Positions 35,016-44,584 of a stretch of DNA of 64,000 nucleotides are shown here, one piece after another. Where the stretch lies: positions 1,731,501 through 1,795,500 of the forward strand of contig NZ_AP026709.1 of assembly GCF_027923765.1 (NCBI RefSeq), in the 5' to 3' direction. The stretch's first letter is position 1. Every line of letters begins with the position of its first letter. Source of the stretch: Pseudodesulfovibrio nedwellii. Lineage in GTDB: Bacteria; Desulfobacterota; Desulfovibrionia; Desulfovibrionales; Desulfovibrionaceae. Below the pieces are notes generated by a model. The model was given only the letters and a program-made list of their open reading frames with translations, did not search any database and was not told the origin of the DNA. The translations under genes were made by a program, and so were the position numbers.

Positions 35016-37154
35016 TTAAAAGGTATAATCCACCGAGACTCCAAAAGTCCGAGGCTTACCATCTTCTGCCAAGCCTGCCGTGGTATTTTCAAACGCCACA
35101 TACTGACGATCAAGCAGGTTCTTGGCCCATAGGCTGCATTCCAATTGTTTCCACCGGGCACCCAAGCGCATATTCACCAGTTCATACGCTTCCTGTTTGA
35201 CGGTATTGGCGTTGTCAAAATACTGAGGTCCGACGCCACTCACTCCGACACGTCCAAACAAATCCCAATCCACAGTGACCTGATCTCGATAATCCAACGC
35301 CAATTCGTAGGAGTATTCCGGGACACAAAAAACCTGTTTACCCGCATAATCCACGCCAAGAACCTCATCCTCGTACTCATCAAAACGCGCATCAATCCAT
35401 GAAGCATTTCCGCTCAATGTCAACGATGAGGCCAGTTTGAAACGACTCTCCAATTCAAGCCCAGCCCGATGGGACTTACCAGCGTTCGCCAGATATCCCT
35501 GTTTGACCGAAACCTCAAATAATGGAAGTTGCTCGCTGTCGATGGTCGTATAAAATGCCGAAAGGTTGACCATCAAACGCTTATCAAGCGCAAATGACTT
35601 CACACCGACTTCATACAGCCAACTTTCTTCTTCGCCATACGCTTCGTCTCCAGCCGGAGCAGACGCATCGTTGAACCCGCCATTCTTGTGCGCCTTAGCC
35701 ACAGCAGCATATGTCATGACATCTTCGGAGAAATGCCAGGCAAGAGACAACTTGGGGAGCAAAGCGGTATAATCTTCCTCCCGGTCAAAACCAGAAACCA
35801 CCGTTGACGTTCCATCCGCCTGAACATTCGTCCGCGTAGAATCGCCTTCGGCATGCTCATATTCACCACGCAATCCTAAAGTCAGATCCAATTTGGAAAA
35901 CAACGTATATGTCCCTTCTCCAAACAACGCGCATCCGGTATTCTGGCGATCCGTATCAAATTGCACCATCATTCCGGGACTTGGCGCGTCAGCGCCAAAG
36001 ATATTGTCCACTCTAGTTTCGGAATCCAGATGGAAAAGATACAATCCGGCAATCCATTTCAATGGCCCGTTCCCGTCCGGTGACATCATGCGAAATTCTT
36101 GGGAAAAATCCTTGTCCACCTGACGGTAGCTCTTTCGCATGAAATCCAGTGGAGAAAAATCAGCATCAATCCATTCGGAACTGTCGTAGCCTCTGTATCC
36201 AGTGATTGACTGAACCGTGCCAAGGGCCGTTGTCCACTTCGAATCCAAGCCGGCACCCCAAAAATCGACATCCTGACTGCCTTCAAAATCGTGAGAATAG
36301 TGATATTCGTCATCAGCAGGGAAAATATTACCTTGGACATAGGCGTTGCGTTCGGTCCGTCGGCAAGGAAAAGCTCCGTCGTCACGATGCTGGGCATCTA
36401 AAGATAACGTCATGTCCCAATCCTCGGAGGCCAGATAACGTAATTTCACACGACCAGCCTTGCCTTCTTTGCTGCGGCCATCATCTCCGCCGGTATCGAC
36501 ATCATTTTCCATGAAGCCTTCTTCGACGTCACCCAACCCATAAAGTCCCAGAAAGAGCTTGTCTTCAATCAGAGGGCCGCTGACGTTGGCTCGCAACTCC
36601 TTGGCTCCAAAATTGCCAAACGTGGTTCCTATAGTGGACGTAAATTCATTGCCTGGCTGGGCTGTATAAATATTGATAACGCCACCGGTTGTATTTCGCC
36701 CGTACAAGGTCCCTTGCGCCCCTCTGAGCACCTCGATACGATCCACATCAAAAAGAGGAAAACCAAACATGTACGACTTCGAATAACTGACGCCATCTAC
36801 ATTGAATCCAGTGCCGGGGCCTTCTCCAGGCAGGCTCTTGATACCGCGCAAGAAAAGTAGTCCATGCCTGCTGCTCCCGAAATCATGAAATTCTAAATTG
36901 GGTACATGCTCGGCGAGATCACTCATATCGGCGATGCCCATTTCCCGAATATCATTCTGCTCCAAAACAGTAATACTGGCAGGCACATTCTGAGCTTCTT
37001 CGGACCGTTTTTCCGCTTTGACTACAACCGGCTCCAAAATCAGATCATTACTGACAGTTTTTTCATCTCCAGAAGCGGCCCACGCTTCTGGGCAAATCCC
37101 CATTATAAAAACAGAAAATACAAAACTCCATATAACTACACGCATTTCATCCAC
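35016..37154 (-). CDS. TonB-dependent outer-membrane receptor
   Basis: A 712-residue receptor with signal peptide (VVIWSFVFSVFIMGICPEAWA), a TonB-box-like LILEPVVVKAEK, plug domain (VPASITVLEQNDIREMGIAD, RGAQGTLYGRNTTGGVINIY) and a beta-barrel ending with VSVDYTF, whose terminal Phe is typical of outer-membrane barrels. ATG 37154 overlaps possible start 37145. It would import a ferric siderophore or similar ligand using TonB energy. It is 26 bp upstream of the MFS permease gene and almost certainly co-transcribed with it. Confidence 0.95.
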   Translation of the reverse strand: MDEMRVVIWSFVFSVFIMGICPEAWAASGDEKTVSNDLILEPVVVKAEKRSEEAQNVPASITVLEQNDIREMGIADMSDLAEHVPNLEFHDFGSSRHGLLFLRGIKSLPGEGPGTGFNVDGVSYSKSYMFGFPLFDVDRIEVLRGAQGTLYGRNTTGGVINIYTAQPGNEFTSTIGTTFGNFGAKELRANVSGPLIEDKLFLGLYGLGDVEEGFMENDVDTGGDDGRSKEGKAGRVKLRYLASEDWDMTLSLDAQHRDDGAFPCRRTERNAYVQGNIFPADDEYHYSHDFEGSQDVDFWGAGLDSKWTTALGTVQSITGYRGYDSSEWIDADFSPLDFMRKSYRQVDKDFSQEFRMMSPDGNGPLKWIAGLYLFHLDSETRVDNIFGADAPSPGMMVQFDTDRQNTGCALFGEGTYTLFSKLDLTLGLRGEYEHAEGDSTRTNVQADGTSTVVSGFDREEDYTALLPKLSLAWHFSEDVMTYAAVAKAHKNGGFNDASAPAGDEAYGEEESWLYEVGVKSFALDKRLMVNLSAFYTTIDSEQLPLFEVSVKQGYLANAGKSHRAGLELESRFKLASSLTLSGNASWIDARFDEYEDEVLGVDYAGKQVFCVPEYSYELALDYRDQVTVDWDLFGRVGVSGVGPQYFDNANTVKQEAYELVNMRLGARWKQLECSLWAKNLLDRQYVAFENTTAGLAEDGKPRTFGVSVDYTF

Positions 37155-37343
37155 TCTCTTCTTTCAAAATCCACAGGCCGCTTCATAACGGCAGAACTCT
37201 TTAGCCACGTTGGGATAGCGACTAAGATTGTAGGAAAGCAGAGCTATGAATTTCTACTCGAAGAACAAGTTTTATTGCCCCAACAACAAAATAGATCCAA
37301 CCAATGCGTAAAGACTTTAAACGAAGGACGGAATTCCCTGCTG

Positions 37344-38390
37344 CTAAAAAGTATGGAGATGTTCACGAAGAGATTTAAGATAGGCTTTCGGCAATACGCC
37401 AAAACGCTTTTTATACGCGGCGGAAAAATGACTCAAATTGGTGTATCCGATATCCCAAGCCACCTGACTGACATTCATATTTCCTTCGGCAAAAAACAAC
37501 TTGGCTCTTTGCAGACGATACTCTTTGACAAAGGCAAAGACGGACATACCGAAAAGGGTCTTGAACCCAGCTTGTACGGTTGCAATGGGCATATGATATT
37601 GCGCTGAAATCTCGGAAAGAGTCGGTGGTGATGCGTAATTTTTCTCCAGCTCTTCGCGAACGGCATGCAAGACATCCCGCAACCGGGGACACACAGACGG
37701 CACCGCGCTCATGCCTGGTGAATCTGTAAGAGCAAGCGCCAGCAGTTCGAGGACCTTTCCCTCTATATACATCTTGATATCGGAACGTTTTTTAATGCTA
37801 TAAAACAACTCATTGGCTACCGCTTGCACAAGAGCTGTCTGTCGACGGTGATGCACAAAAGCACTGTTTCTTTTATTTTCCAAGACCTTAAGCAAACAGG
37901 GTGAGACTCGCTCCAAATCCCATCCAAGCATCTCTCCAAGAGTGGAAGGCAACACATGCAAATGCATGACACGTGTTTTCCTCCGGGCAGGCAAATGAAA
38001 CGAGCCATTCATTTCCGATACGTACCCTACGCCGTACTCCCCTGCTCGATTCTCGAATTCAACGGGACCTCGAGCCAACGAATTCACTGTGTTGACAAAT
38101 GTTCCTTCCAAAAAAAAACCAAAATCAATCAAGGCATTGTCTTTGCCAAACTCCAATGAAAAATCATGAGACAACGATGCGTCAAAGACACTGACAAATA
38201 AACCTTCGCTCAATTGTTCTTCCTGCCACAAACGACCAAACCATGCCTTTTTATCTTCAATATTCAAGGTCGGAAAATTCCGCACCAACGTGGACGACGC
38301 AACGCTGGTTGAAGAACACGAACTGCTGGAAACCTGGTCAGCATTTGAAAACAAAAGAAAGGCTCCCGTTGTAAAGATTTTGATTTTCAT
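37344..38390 (-). CDS. AraC-family regulator (PchR-like)
   Basis: About 348 residues with a C-terminal double helix-turn-helix: PPTLSEISAQYHMPIATVQAG, FKTLFGMSVFAFVKEYRLQR, MNVSQVAWDIGYTNLSHFSA and AYKKRFGVLPKAYL. The N-terminal ligand domain (residues about 60-200) resembles PchR-type sensors of ferric siderophore. The start is uncertain: ATG 38390 gives an odd hydrophobic N-terminus, and a Fur-box-like 17-mer overlaps it (38380-38396), so a TTG/GTG start near 38290 may be the real one. It lies upstream of the TonB receptor gene and probably activates it. Confidence 0.85.
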   Translation of the reverse strand: MKIKIFTTGAFLLFSNADQVSSSSCSSTSVASSTLVRNFPTLNIEDKKAWFGRLWQEEQLSEGLFVSVFDASLSHDFSLEFGKDNALIDFGFFLEGTFVNTVNSLARGPVEFENRAGEYGVGYVSEMNGSFHLPARRKTRVMHLHVLPSTLGEMLGWDLERVSPCLLKVLENKRNSAFVHHRRQTALVQAVANELFYSIKKRSDIKMYIEGKVLELLALALTDSPGMSAVPSVCPRLRDVLHAVREELEKNYASPPTLSEISAQYHMPIATVQAGFKTLFGMSVFAFVKEYRLQRAKLFFAEGNMNVSQVAWDIGYTNLSHFSAAYKKRFGVLPKAYLKSLREHLHTF

Positions 38391-38396
38391 TATCAA
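38380..38396. promoter_or_regulatory. Fur-box-like site at AraC gene
   Basis: On the minus strand TTGATAATGAAAATCAA, close to the Fur half-site consensus TGATAATnATTATCA. An identical 17-mer lies at 43400-43416. If the AraC start is further downstream, this site falls in the promoter. Confidence 0.6.
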
Positions 38397-38460
38397 TTAA
38401 GAGGTAAATAAAAAAACAGTCATTTTCTGTCAACCAGAAAGAGCTGTTCCCCTGTATGAA

Positions 38461-38488
38461 CGCGTCCTCCTGATACAAGAAGGACGCG
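38461..38488 (-). terminator. Hairpin after RND operon
   Basis: CGCGTCCT (38461-38468) and AGGACGCG (38481-38488) form an 8-bp stem just after the outer-membrane protein stop codon. No clear T run. Confidence 0.6.
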
Positions 38489-38495
38489 CTTGCCA

Positions 38496-39773
38496 TTAAA
38501 AACTATAGCGAAATGAAGTGAATATATTGGTATTTTTTTCAAACTGACCAAAAAACGTGCTCTGAGACTCTCCCATAAATATATTCGCGCCCAAGCCTAC
38601 CACAATTGCATCCGAGACCTTGTAACTCATGTTTGGTCGCAAATATGCGTCCTTATCGCTCGGCGAATAATAGGTGTCCAATGAAAGAGTAAAATTTTGA
38701 TTCATCAGGAGCTGCGTCAATTGCAACGTCACTACATGCCGGAATTCATCCCGTGGATCACCAGAAGTCAGTTGTTCACGATACTCATCGTAATCGAGCA
38801 TATGCTCTACATAATATTGAGCATTCGCATTGAAATCCTGCCACACTTCCTGTGCATACCCTACAAGATAGCGCATTTCTGAATTACGAACGGAAGCGTT
38901 CTTCCCTCCTCTGCTTTCCGGCGAATGGTAATAGACAAATTCCACATTACCGATCCCCGGTCCTACTGCACCTCGAATGCTCCCGCCATACGCGTTCAAC
39001 TCCGGGAATATTGATTTACCATTGGAACTGACCCCATTGGGGCTTTTCCAGAACCCTCTATAGAGATAGAGAGCCAATTCATAGTTATCGATATTACGAT
39101 AGATTCGCGCGGCAAATTCATCATCTTGAAACCACCGGTCCGGCGTGTCAGTCTTGAGTACATGATCGTTACCCACCAGAGCTTGGCGTGAAGCATCCCA
39201 GTACGATATGTACTCACCATTAATGTATCTGTCCGACTCAAATTTTGGAGTGTACACAAGATCAACATTGGCAATATCGCTAAACAATCCAACCTTCACA
39301 GAGGAAGTCGGAGCTTTGAGATATTCCGCATCCCTCCCAATAAAAAACGACTGCCAATCCTTGGGGAACAAATCATTGAGAAAAACCAACCCGCCCGTAC
39401 CCCAAGTTAATATTTGCCTGCCGGCCTTAACATCCAAAAAATCATACGGTCTGGCAAAGGCCCATGCTTCCCTCGTCTCATAGGCCACACACTCCGCAAC
39501 CAAGTCTCCCCGAATATCCCCCCTGTACTTGAAATCCATGTTTTCCGTGCTGGTAAACGCTTCCAGCTGTAGTCTGGTTTCACCAATGGAGATATCTTTC
39601 TCTTCCGGGTCATTTTGTGTGCGCGCGCCCATACGGGTTTCCCAAAACCCATACAATTCCAGTTGCTCCAACATCTCCCCCAAGGGAGAAAGTTCCTCTT
39701 CCGCCTGCACTGAGGCCGGTATGGCCAGGGCTGCAAACAGCCCCAGCCATACGGCTACCCAAAATCCTTTCAT
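38496..39773 (-). CDS. Predicted outer-membrane beta-barrel protein (DUF1302-like)
   Basis: A 425-residue protein with signal peptide (LGLFAALAIPASVQAEE) and a barrel-like mature region: LELYGFWETRMGARTQND, ISIGETRLQLEAF, GRQILTWGTGGLVFLNDLFP, ending FTSFRYSF with terminal Phe. The LTWG segment recalls DUF1302/alginate-export-like barrels that accompany MMPL-type exporters. The gene starts 4 nt inside the preceding LolA-like gene (ATGA overlap near 39770). It may provide the outer-membrane exit for the RND protein. Family name is tentative. Confidence 0.7.
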   Translation of the reverse strand: MKGFWVAVWLGLFAALAIPASVQAEEELSPLGEMLEQLELYGFWETRMGARTQNDPEEKDISIGETRLQLEAFTSTENMDFKYRGDIRGDLVAECVAYETREAWAFARPYDFLDVKAGRQILTWGTGGLVFLNDLFPKDWQSFFIGRDAEYLKAPTSSVKVGLFSDIANVDLVYTPKFESDRYINGEYISYWDASRQALVGNDHVLKTDTPDRWFQDDEFAARIYRNIDNYELALYLYRGFWKSPNGVSSNGKSIFPELNAYGGSIRGAVGPGIGNVEFVYYHSPESRGGKNASVRNSEMRYLVGYAQEVWQDFNANAQYYVEHMLDYDEYREQLTSGDPRDEFRHVVTLQLTQLLMNQNFTLSLDTYYSPSDKDAYLRPNMSYKVSDAIVVGLGANIFMGESQSTFFGQFEKNTNIFTSFRYSF

Positions 39774-40591
39774 CGCATCACCTCTCTGGGCGGTCTCCTG
39801 AGGTAACGTTCTCCGAAGATATTTTCCTTGAGAGGGATATCATAACGAATATTGGTAAACGTCATGATTGTTGAACTTCCGGTTTCAAGATTTTTAAATC
39901 GAGATTCCGTGACGGTGGGGAACTCTTTTTCTCCGTCACCTGAAGGAATTTTTTCTACCTTGAGGACGTCCATCACGCGATATAACATGTCGCCCTTGAA
40001 GTACTCCAACTTCATGGGGATAAACGTTTCACGATCAATATACGCCATGTAATGGGAGAACTCGACACTCGATGGGACCTTGGGCGTATTCTTGATCACC
40101 AGATATCCATCCACATCATTCTGCCGTTCATGGATATCCTCGCTCATGTTGCGTCCGGAAATGTCCTCATAGAGAAAATCCGATCCGGCAAAACTGGTCC
40201 GTTTGTCACCGGCAGCGATTCTTTTCACCAGATCCAGTCCCGGCATATACAGCCAACGGGCATCGTCCTGCCCCGGTTCCACTGTTTTGTGCACAAGAAA
40301 CGACATTTTGCGGACATCCGCCGGAGACCTGAAATAGGTCATATACCTCTGAGCCTGATCGCCTCCTGGCATATCCTTTCTCAAGATATTCAACTCTCTT
40401 TTGCGAACACGATCCTGACTATCAGTAATTGTCAGAGTAACCCTCCCTTTGCAGGTCTCTCCCAAATAAAGAGCCGCATGGTTGGCCTTCCTGACAATGG
40501 TGTCGGCATCCAGAGTATTCGTCGCAAAGGCAGCACTTGCCATCAAAAGCAGTGTCATGATCACCGCCACTCCAAATAAGACTTTTTTCAT
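39770..40591 (-). CDS. Outer-membrane lipoprotein-sorting (LolA-like) protein
   Basis: About 273 residues from ATG 40591 (the longer frame to 40678 overlaps the RND gene). Signal peptide KKVLFGVAVIMTLLLMASAAFA, then a LolA/LppX-like fold: DADTIVRKANHAALYLGETC, RVTLTITDSQDRVRKRELNI, RWLYMPGLDLVKRIAAGDKR, SFAGSDFLYEDISGRN. This family commonly travels with MMPL/RND exporters and may carry a hydrophobic molecule through the periplasm. It lies between the RND pump and the barrel gene. Confidence 0.88.
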   Translation of the reverse strand: MKKVLFGVAVIMTLLLMASAAFATNTLDADTIVRKANHAALYLGETCKGRVTLTITDSQDRVRKRELNILRKDMPGGDQAQRYMTYFRSPADVRKMSFLVHKTVEPGQDDARWLYMPGLDLVKRIAAGDKRTSFAGSDFLYEDISGRNMSEDIHERQNDVDGYLVIKNTPKVPSSVEFSHYMAYIDRETFIPMKLEYFKGDMLYRVMDVLKVEKIPSGDGEKEFPTVTESRFKNLETGSSTIMTFTNIRYDIPLKENIFGERYLRRPPREVMR

Positions 40592-40628
40592 TTCCAATCT
40601 CTCTTTTTTATAAGGTATATTCATTGTT

Positions 40629-43268
40629 TCATGACTGTTGCCGTGCCGGCTCGTCAGGGAAAAACCATCGTGTTGCAATCGTTATTATGGCGGGCATGGC
40701 GACAAGGGTGAGTACGCCTGAAAGCAGCATGATGGCAGACAGAAGCATGCTTGTTGTTTGATAGGGAACAAGAGACGAAATCAACAAAGGCAGGAATCCA
40801 ATGGCAATGACCAGTACATTTCGACTGATGGCTCTTGCCGGTGCGCCGAACATGCGGGGTAGTGTTTTCTCCCACGATCCAGTGCTTGAATGAATGGACC
40901 GGCATCTCTCCACGAAGTGAATTGCGAAATCCACGGACATGCCAAGTGTGAGTACACCAAGGACAGCCACGGGCATGTCATAATCCTTGCCGATTATACC
41001 GATGAATCCATAGATCAGAGAAATGGTCATGGTCAGCGGAATCATGCATAGCAGGCCCCATTTCACCGAACGGAACAGGAAGATGGTCATGAGCAGAACT
41101 ATACCGAAGCTACCCACAAATGAACGCAACATGCCTTCCACCATTTGGTTCTGCCAGGCTACATTGATGTAGGTCAGCCCAGCCCATCGGTGAGACAATT
41201 CGACTGGCGGAGGATTGGCCTTGAAGTACTCGTCAACAAACGTCTCCACGGCCTCCATCACCTTATTGTCTCCACTTGCAAGCTGAAACATGGTGCAAGC
41301 ACTGGAATAGTCAGGGGTCACGAAATGCCACAGATCATGGGGACGATGGCTCTGCTGATACTGCATGTAGCATTCGCCGACGCCCTGCAACTTCTCCGGG
41401 ATACGATAATTGTTATTCTTGCCATCAATCATTTCCTGATTGATCTTGCTGACCACGTCCGCTGAAGAGACGCTTTTTCCAACCAGCCCCTGGCTCTGAA
41501 GTTGATCCTGCAGACGAACAATATAGTCGAGCACCTCCGGCTGCTTGAAAGGTTTTCTCTTTTCCTTCTCAAGGCTGAAGAAATTACGATATTCCTCAAA
41601 GGTGAAGTAATCGTTGTCAGACTCCGCGGTTTCTGCACGCTTTTCAGCAAGCGCTATGGCCGAATCCAAAAACGACTCGTCCTGTGCGTAAGACGTTTTC
41701 GCGTGCAGCAGTTTCAGCAACTGATCCGCCAACCGACCTGATTGACCGTCGCCCTCTACATTTCGAGAAAAAGTCGTAAACCGACGACTGATTTCATATT
41801 GTTCTTCATCGGTGACAGTCTGATTTTTTTCACCCTCCAATATGAGATAGGCGGGATAAGTCCCCTTGAAATGTTTATTCAAGGAGGTATCCGCCTTACG
41901 AATGGGGTGACTCTCAGCAAACCATTTTACAGGGTTGTCGTTTATCCTGATCTTGGTAATACCCCACACCGAAATTACCAGAAGAACTCCAAACAAAACG
42001 ATAAGGGGCTTTGCCTGTCTGAAAGAAAACCGCCCAATACGAACGAGAAGCCGGGAAAGCGGAGAGGCCTTTTGTTCCTGTTTCACGACGAAACCGAAAT
42101 TGGCAAAGGCTCTTTTGGGAAGAACCATGATAAATGCCGGCACGAACATTATGGTCAACAGCCACGCGACCATGATCCCCGCCCCCACAAACACACCGAA
42201 AACCTGTACGGGGGGGATAGGCGTCAGAGCCAGGGACATGAAACCAGCGGCCGAAGTCAGCGACGTGTAAAGCATGGGCATGAAAAGCGTTCCCAAAACC
42301 TCACGTATCGTTTTGTTGCGCCCCTTTTCAGCTGTGTAGGAATCGAAGAATTCCGAAAGGATATGGATGGAATCCACAACGGCGATTGACATGAGGAATA
42401 CCGGTATCATGGAACTCATAATGTGAATCTTGAAACCGAGTCCGATCATAAAACCCATGGTTATGACCACCGAAAATGTGGCAATAATCATGGGCAGAAC
42501 GGTCAACGATAGCTTTCTGAAAAAGAAATACAGAAGAAGGAAAATGGTAGCCATGGCCAGGGGGGAAGACACCATCATTTCAGTAAACATTTCAACGCCT
42601 ATGGCGTCCTGAGCCACAGGTAAACCTGTGATGTGCACCTCATCTTCCATGCCCATTGTCGCAACTTTTTCATTCAGCGCGTTGTAGACTTTGTAACTCA
42701 GACGTTTGTCCGTCAGAGGCAAATACAGACAAAGGGCCTCCCCGTCTGCGGAAGCCAACCGCCCCGCAAGCATCGGGTTGGACATTATCCGATCACGTAC
42801 GCGTAAAGCCTCATCCCTATTCCCGGGAGGATTTGGCATGAGCCAATCAAAAGAGACAGTACCAGGCCCGGACTGGCTTATGTGCTCCACCAAAGACGGG
42901 GCGATCATGTCAACACTGATGACACCTCCGCTTTTCCCCAAAGCCTCTTCAGACTTCCACCGTAGCGTCTTTGCATATCGAGCAAGCTCATGAATATGGC
43001 TCAGGGTCTTCGGATTAAAGACTCCGTCGGGGTTGTCTTCATTGACAATTCCGAGAACAACTATTTCGGAAAGATTAAAGGTTTCCTTGGCCTGGTTGTG
43101 AAACATTCTGGATGGTTCGTTTTCCGGAAGCATGTGCTCCGGGTCCGTGTCAATTTGAACTTGGGGGAAAAACGATCCCGCAATAATCGTCACCAGAAAC
43201 GTCAACAAAATTGTTGCTTTGTAATGGCTGACCGCGAAGGCCACCATTGAATTCTTGATTCGTTTCAT
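40629..43268 (-). CDS. MMPL/RND-superfamily exporter
   Basis: About 879 residues from ATG 43268, which has GAGG 6 nt upstream; the longer frame to 43280 uses TTG. Twelve helices in two repeats: VSHYKATILLTFLVTIIAGS near the N-terminus, IMSSMIPVFLMSIAVVDSIH and the second-half equivalent LGVLTLGMSVDFAIHFVERC, with large periplasmic loops after helices 1 and 7. The Asp residues in AVVDS and SVDFA correspond to the proton-relay helix of the superfamily. It probably exports a lipid-like or metabolite substrate. First gene of a three-gene operon; a Fur-box-like site lies 132 bp upstream and a TetR gene is divergent. Confidence 0.93.
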   Translation of the reverse strand: MKRIKNSMVAFAVSHYKATILLTFLVTIIAGSFFPQVQIDTDPEHMLPENEPSRMFHNQAKETFNLSEIVVLGIVNEDNPDGVFNPKTLSHIHELARYAKTLRWKSEEALGKSGGVISVDMIAPSLVEHISQSGPGTVSFDWLMPNPPGNRDEALRVRDRIMSNPMLAGRLASADGEALCLYLPLTDKRLSYKVYNALNEKVATMGMEDEVHITGLPVAQDAIGVEMFTEMMVSSPLAMATIFLLLYFFFRKLSLTVLPMIIATFSVVITMGFMIGLGFKIHIMSSMIPVFLMSIAVVDSIHILSEFFDSYTAEKGRNKTIREVLGTLFMPMLYTSLTSAAGFMSLALTPIPPVQVFGVFVGAGIMVAWLLTIMFVPAFIMVLPKRAFANFGFVVKQEQKASPLSRLLVRIGRFSFRQAKPLIVLFGVLLVISVWGITKIRINDNPVKWFAESHPIRKADTSLNKHFKGTYPAYLILEGEKNQTVTDEEQYEISRRFTTFSRNVEGDGQSGRLADQLLKLLHAKTSYAQDESFLDSAIALAEKRAETAESDNDYFTFEEYRNFFSLEKEKRKPFKQPEVLDYIVRLQDQLQSQGLVGKSVSSADVVSKINQEMIDGKNNNYRIPEKLQGVGECYMQYQQSHRPHDLWHFVTPDYSSACTMFQLASGDNKVMEAVETFVDEYFKANPPPVELSHRWAGLTYINVAWQNQMVEGMLRSFVGSFGIVLLMTIFLFRSVKWGLLCMIPLTMTISLIYGFIGIIGKDYDMPVAVLGVLTLGMSVDFAIHFVERCRSIHSSTGSWEKTLPRMFGAPARAISRNVLVIAIGFLPLLISSLVPYQTTSMLLSAIMLLSGVLTLVAMPAIITIATRWFFPDEPARQQS

Positions 43269-43610
43269 TTCTTTCCTCAACGAGGTTTAATAGATAGCCC
43301 GACTTGGCTTGACTGTCGGGACTGGCTGCAATGTAAAATAGTAAAGTGACTTAACCTTTGTCTGAAAAAAAATCTGGCATCGGGCTCCTCTGGCCAGCAT
43401 TGATTTTCATTATCAACGTCAGCTACAGGTGAGGTATACGGATGCGTTTACCCGAAGTCAAGAAAAAAATCTTGCCCTTCCCCATGCATCAACGCCACCG
43501 TTTTACCTGTATAAACAGATTATTCGATCAGAAGCCCCCCCTATTGGAAGAAGAATTATCGTCGCATCGTGTATGGACGAATATCACACAGACCATTATA
43601 GAGGAGACAT
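43269..43610. other. Divergent promoter region, RND operon / TetR
   Basis: About 340 bp with the Fur-box-like 17-mer at 43400-43416. Short open frames around 43429-43669 overlap the TetR start in other frames and lack ribosome binding sites. Confidence 0.55.
43400..43416. promoter_or_regulatory. Fur-box-like site before RND operon
   Basis: TTGATTTTCATTATCAA here is the exact 17-mer found at 38380-38396 in the same orientation. Its reverse strand reads TTGATAATGAAAATCAA. Repetition in front of two different units of one locus argues for function. Confidence 0.65.
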
Positions 43611-44207
43611 ATGAAAACAATGAGCAAAAAACAGTTGGATATCATTCTAGCGGCAACCAGCGAATTTGAGATGCGTGGTTTTTCCGGAACAAGCATGGAA
43701 AAGATTGCAGCCGCAGCCGGAGTGTCCAAAAGGACACTGTACAAATATTACGGAAGCAAAGAGGTCGTTTTTTCGGCCATTATAAAACACCTTCAGCAAA
43801 GCACCAGCCTTGAACAATGTCCACAATACCTGTCAGAAAAGCCCCTCAGGGAGCAACTTGTGGAGGTTATTCACGCCATGCTTATGCACTTGAACGAAGA
43901 AGAACACATCAGACTTGCCCGAATTGTCATTTCGGAAGTGGTCAGAAAACCGGAATTAAGTGACATTCTTTCTGACACTGTCGATTTTACAAGCAATGCA
44001 CCTTTTCAATGGATATGCTCGGCCATTAATGACGGCAGCCTGCGTCAGGTCGAACCGACAAAAGCGCTGACCCACCTGACCGGACTGGTAAAATCAATTG
44101 GCTTATGGTCAAGGCTCATCTTTTGCGCCCCTGCCCTGAACGAAGAAGAGATGCGCACATTCTCAGAAGAGTACGCTGACTTCTTTTTAAGTTACTATCA
44201 AATTTGA
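43611..44207 (+). CDS. TetR/AcrR-family regulator
   Basis: A 198-residue repressor-type protein: ILAATSEFEMRGFSGTSMEK, IAAAAGVSKRTLYKYYGSKE (helix-turn-helix of TetR_N) and an all-helical ligand domain (HIRLARIVISEVVRKPEL) of the AefR-like C-terminal type. ATG 43611 follows GAGGAG. Divergent from the RND operon, as is usual when TetR proteins control efflux genes. Confidence 0.92.
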   Translation: MKTMSKKQLDIILAATSEFEMRGFSGTSMEKIAAAAGVSKRTLYKYYGSKEVVFSAIIKHLQQSTSLEQCPQYLSEKPLREQLVEVIHAMLMHLNEEEHIRLARIVISEVVRKPELSDILSDTVDFTSNAPFQWICSAINDGSLRQVEPTKALTHLTGLVKSIGLWSRLIFCAPALNEEEMRTFSEEYADFFLSYYQI

Positions 44208-44584
44208 CGCACTCAGAGCCTTTGCAAAGTTCCCCTTTCTAGGGCCACTTACGAGTAGAAATTCCCGGTCGTTTTTTTGAGGTTGCCCATAGGGCAGGGG
44301 GTCCCGGCCCTATGGGCAGCAAATTCAATTGGTATATGTTGCTATGCCAGCCTTGTATTCCTCGTTGGCCGATTGGCTCTACAGCTTGTGCTGGCTTATT
44401 CTCACTCAAGAGCTTTTGGGTGCATCCGATGTAAGGCATAACTGATCTCATCTAGTTGGATGGTAAAGGATGCCTTAATCAGATAGCCACAATCCAACTC
44501 AGATGAATTTCCTAGAATGATGAGGTGCGGTTAATCATTCAAATAGCTATGGTGTCACCTGAATTACGCTTAACCCCATACCGA
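44208..44584. other. Non-coding stretch with possible IS3 OrfB tail
   Basis: Minus-strand DNA at about 44220-44340 can be read as PIEFAAHRAGTPCPMGNLKK then TTGNFYS and stop, which resembles the end of an IS3-type OrfB and its trailer. The evidence is thin. The remainder shows no gene. Confidence 0.35.

Noticed and set aside
41742..42389. 215-codon plus-strand frame inside the RND exporter gene
   Set aside because: Antisense shadow; composition is low-complexity and hydrophilic with no motif.
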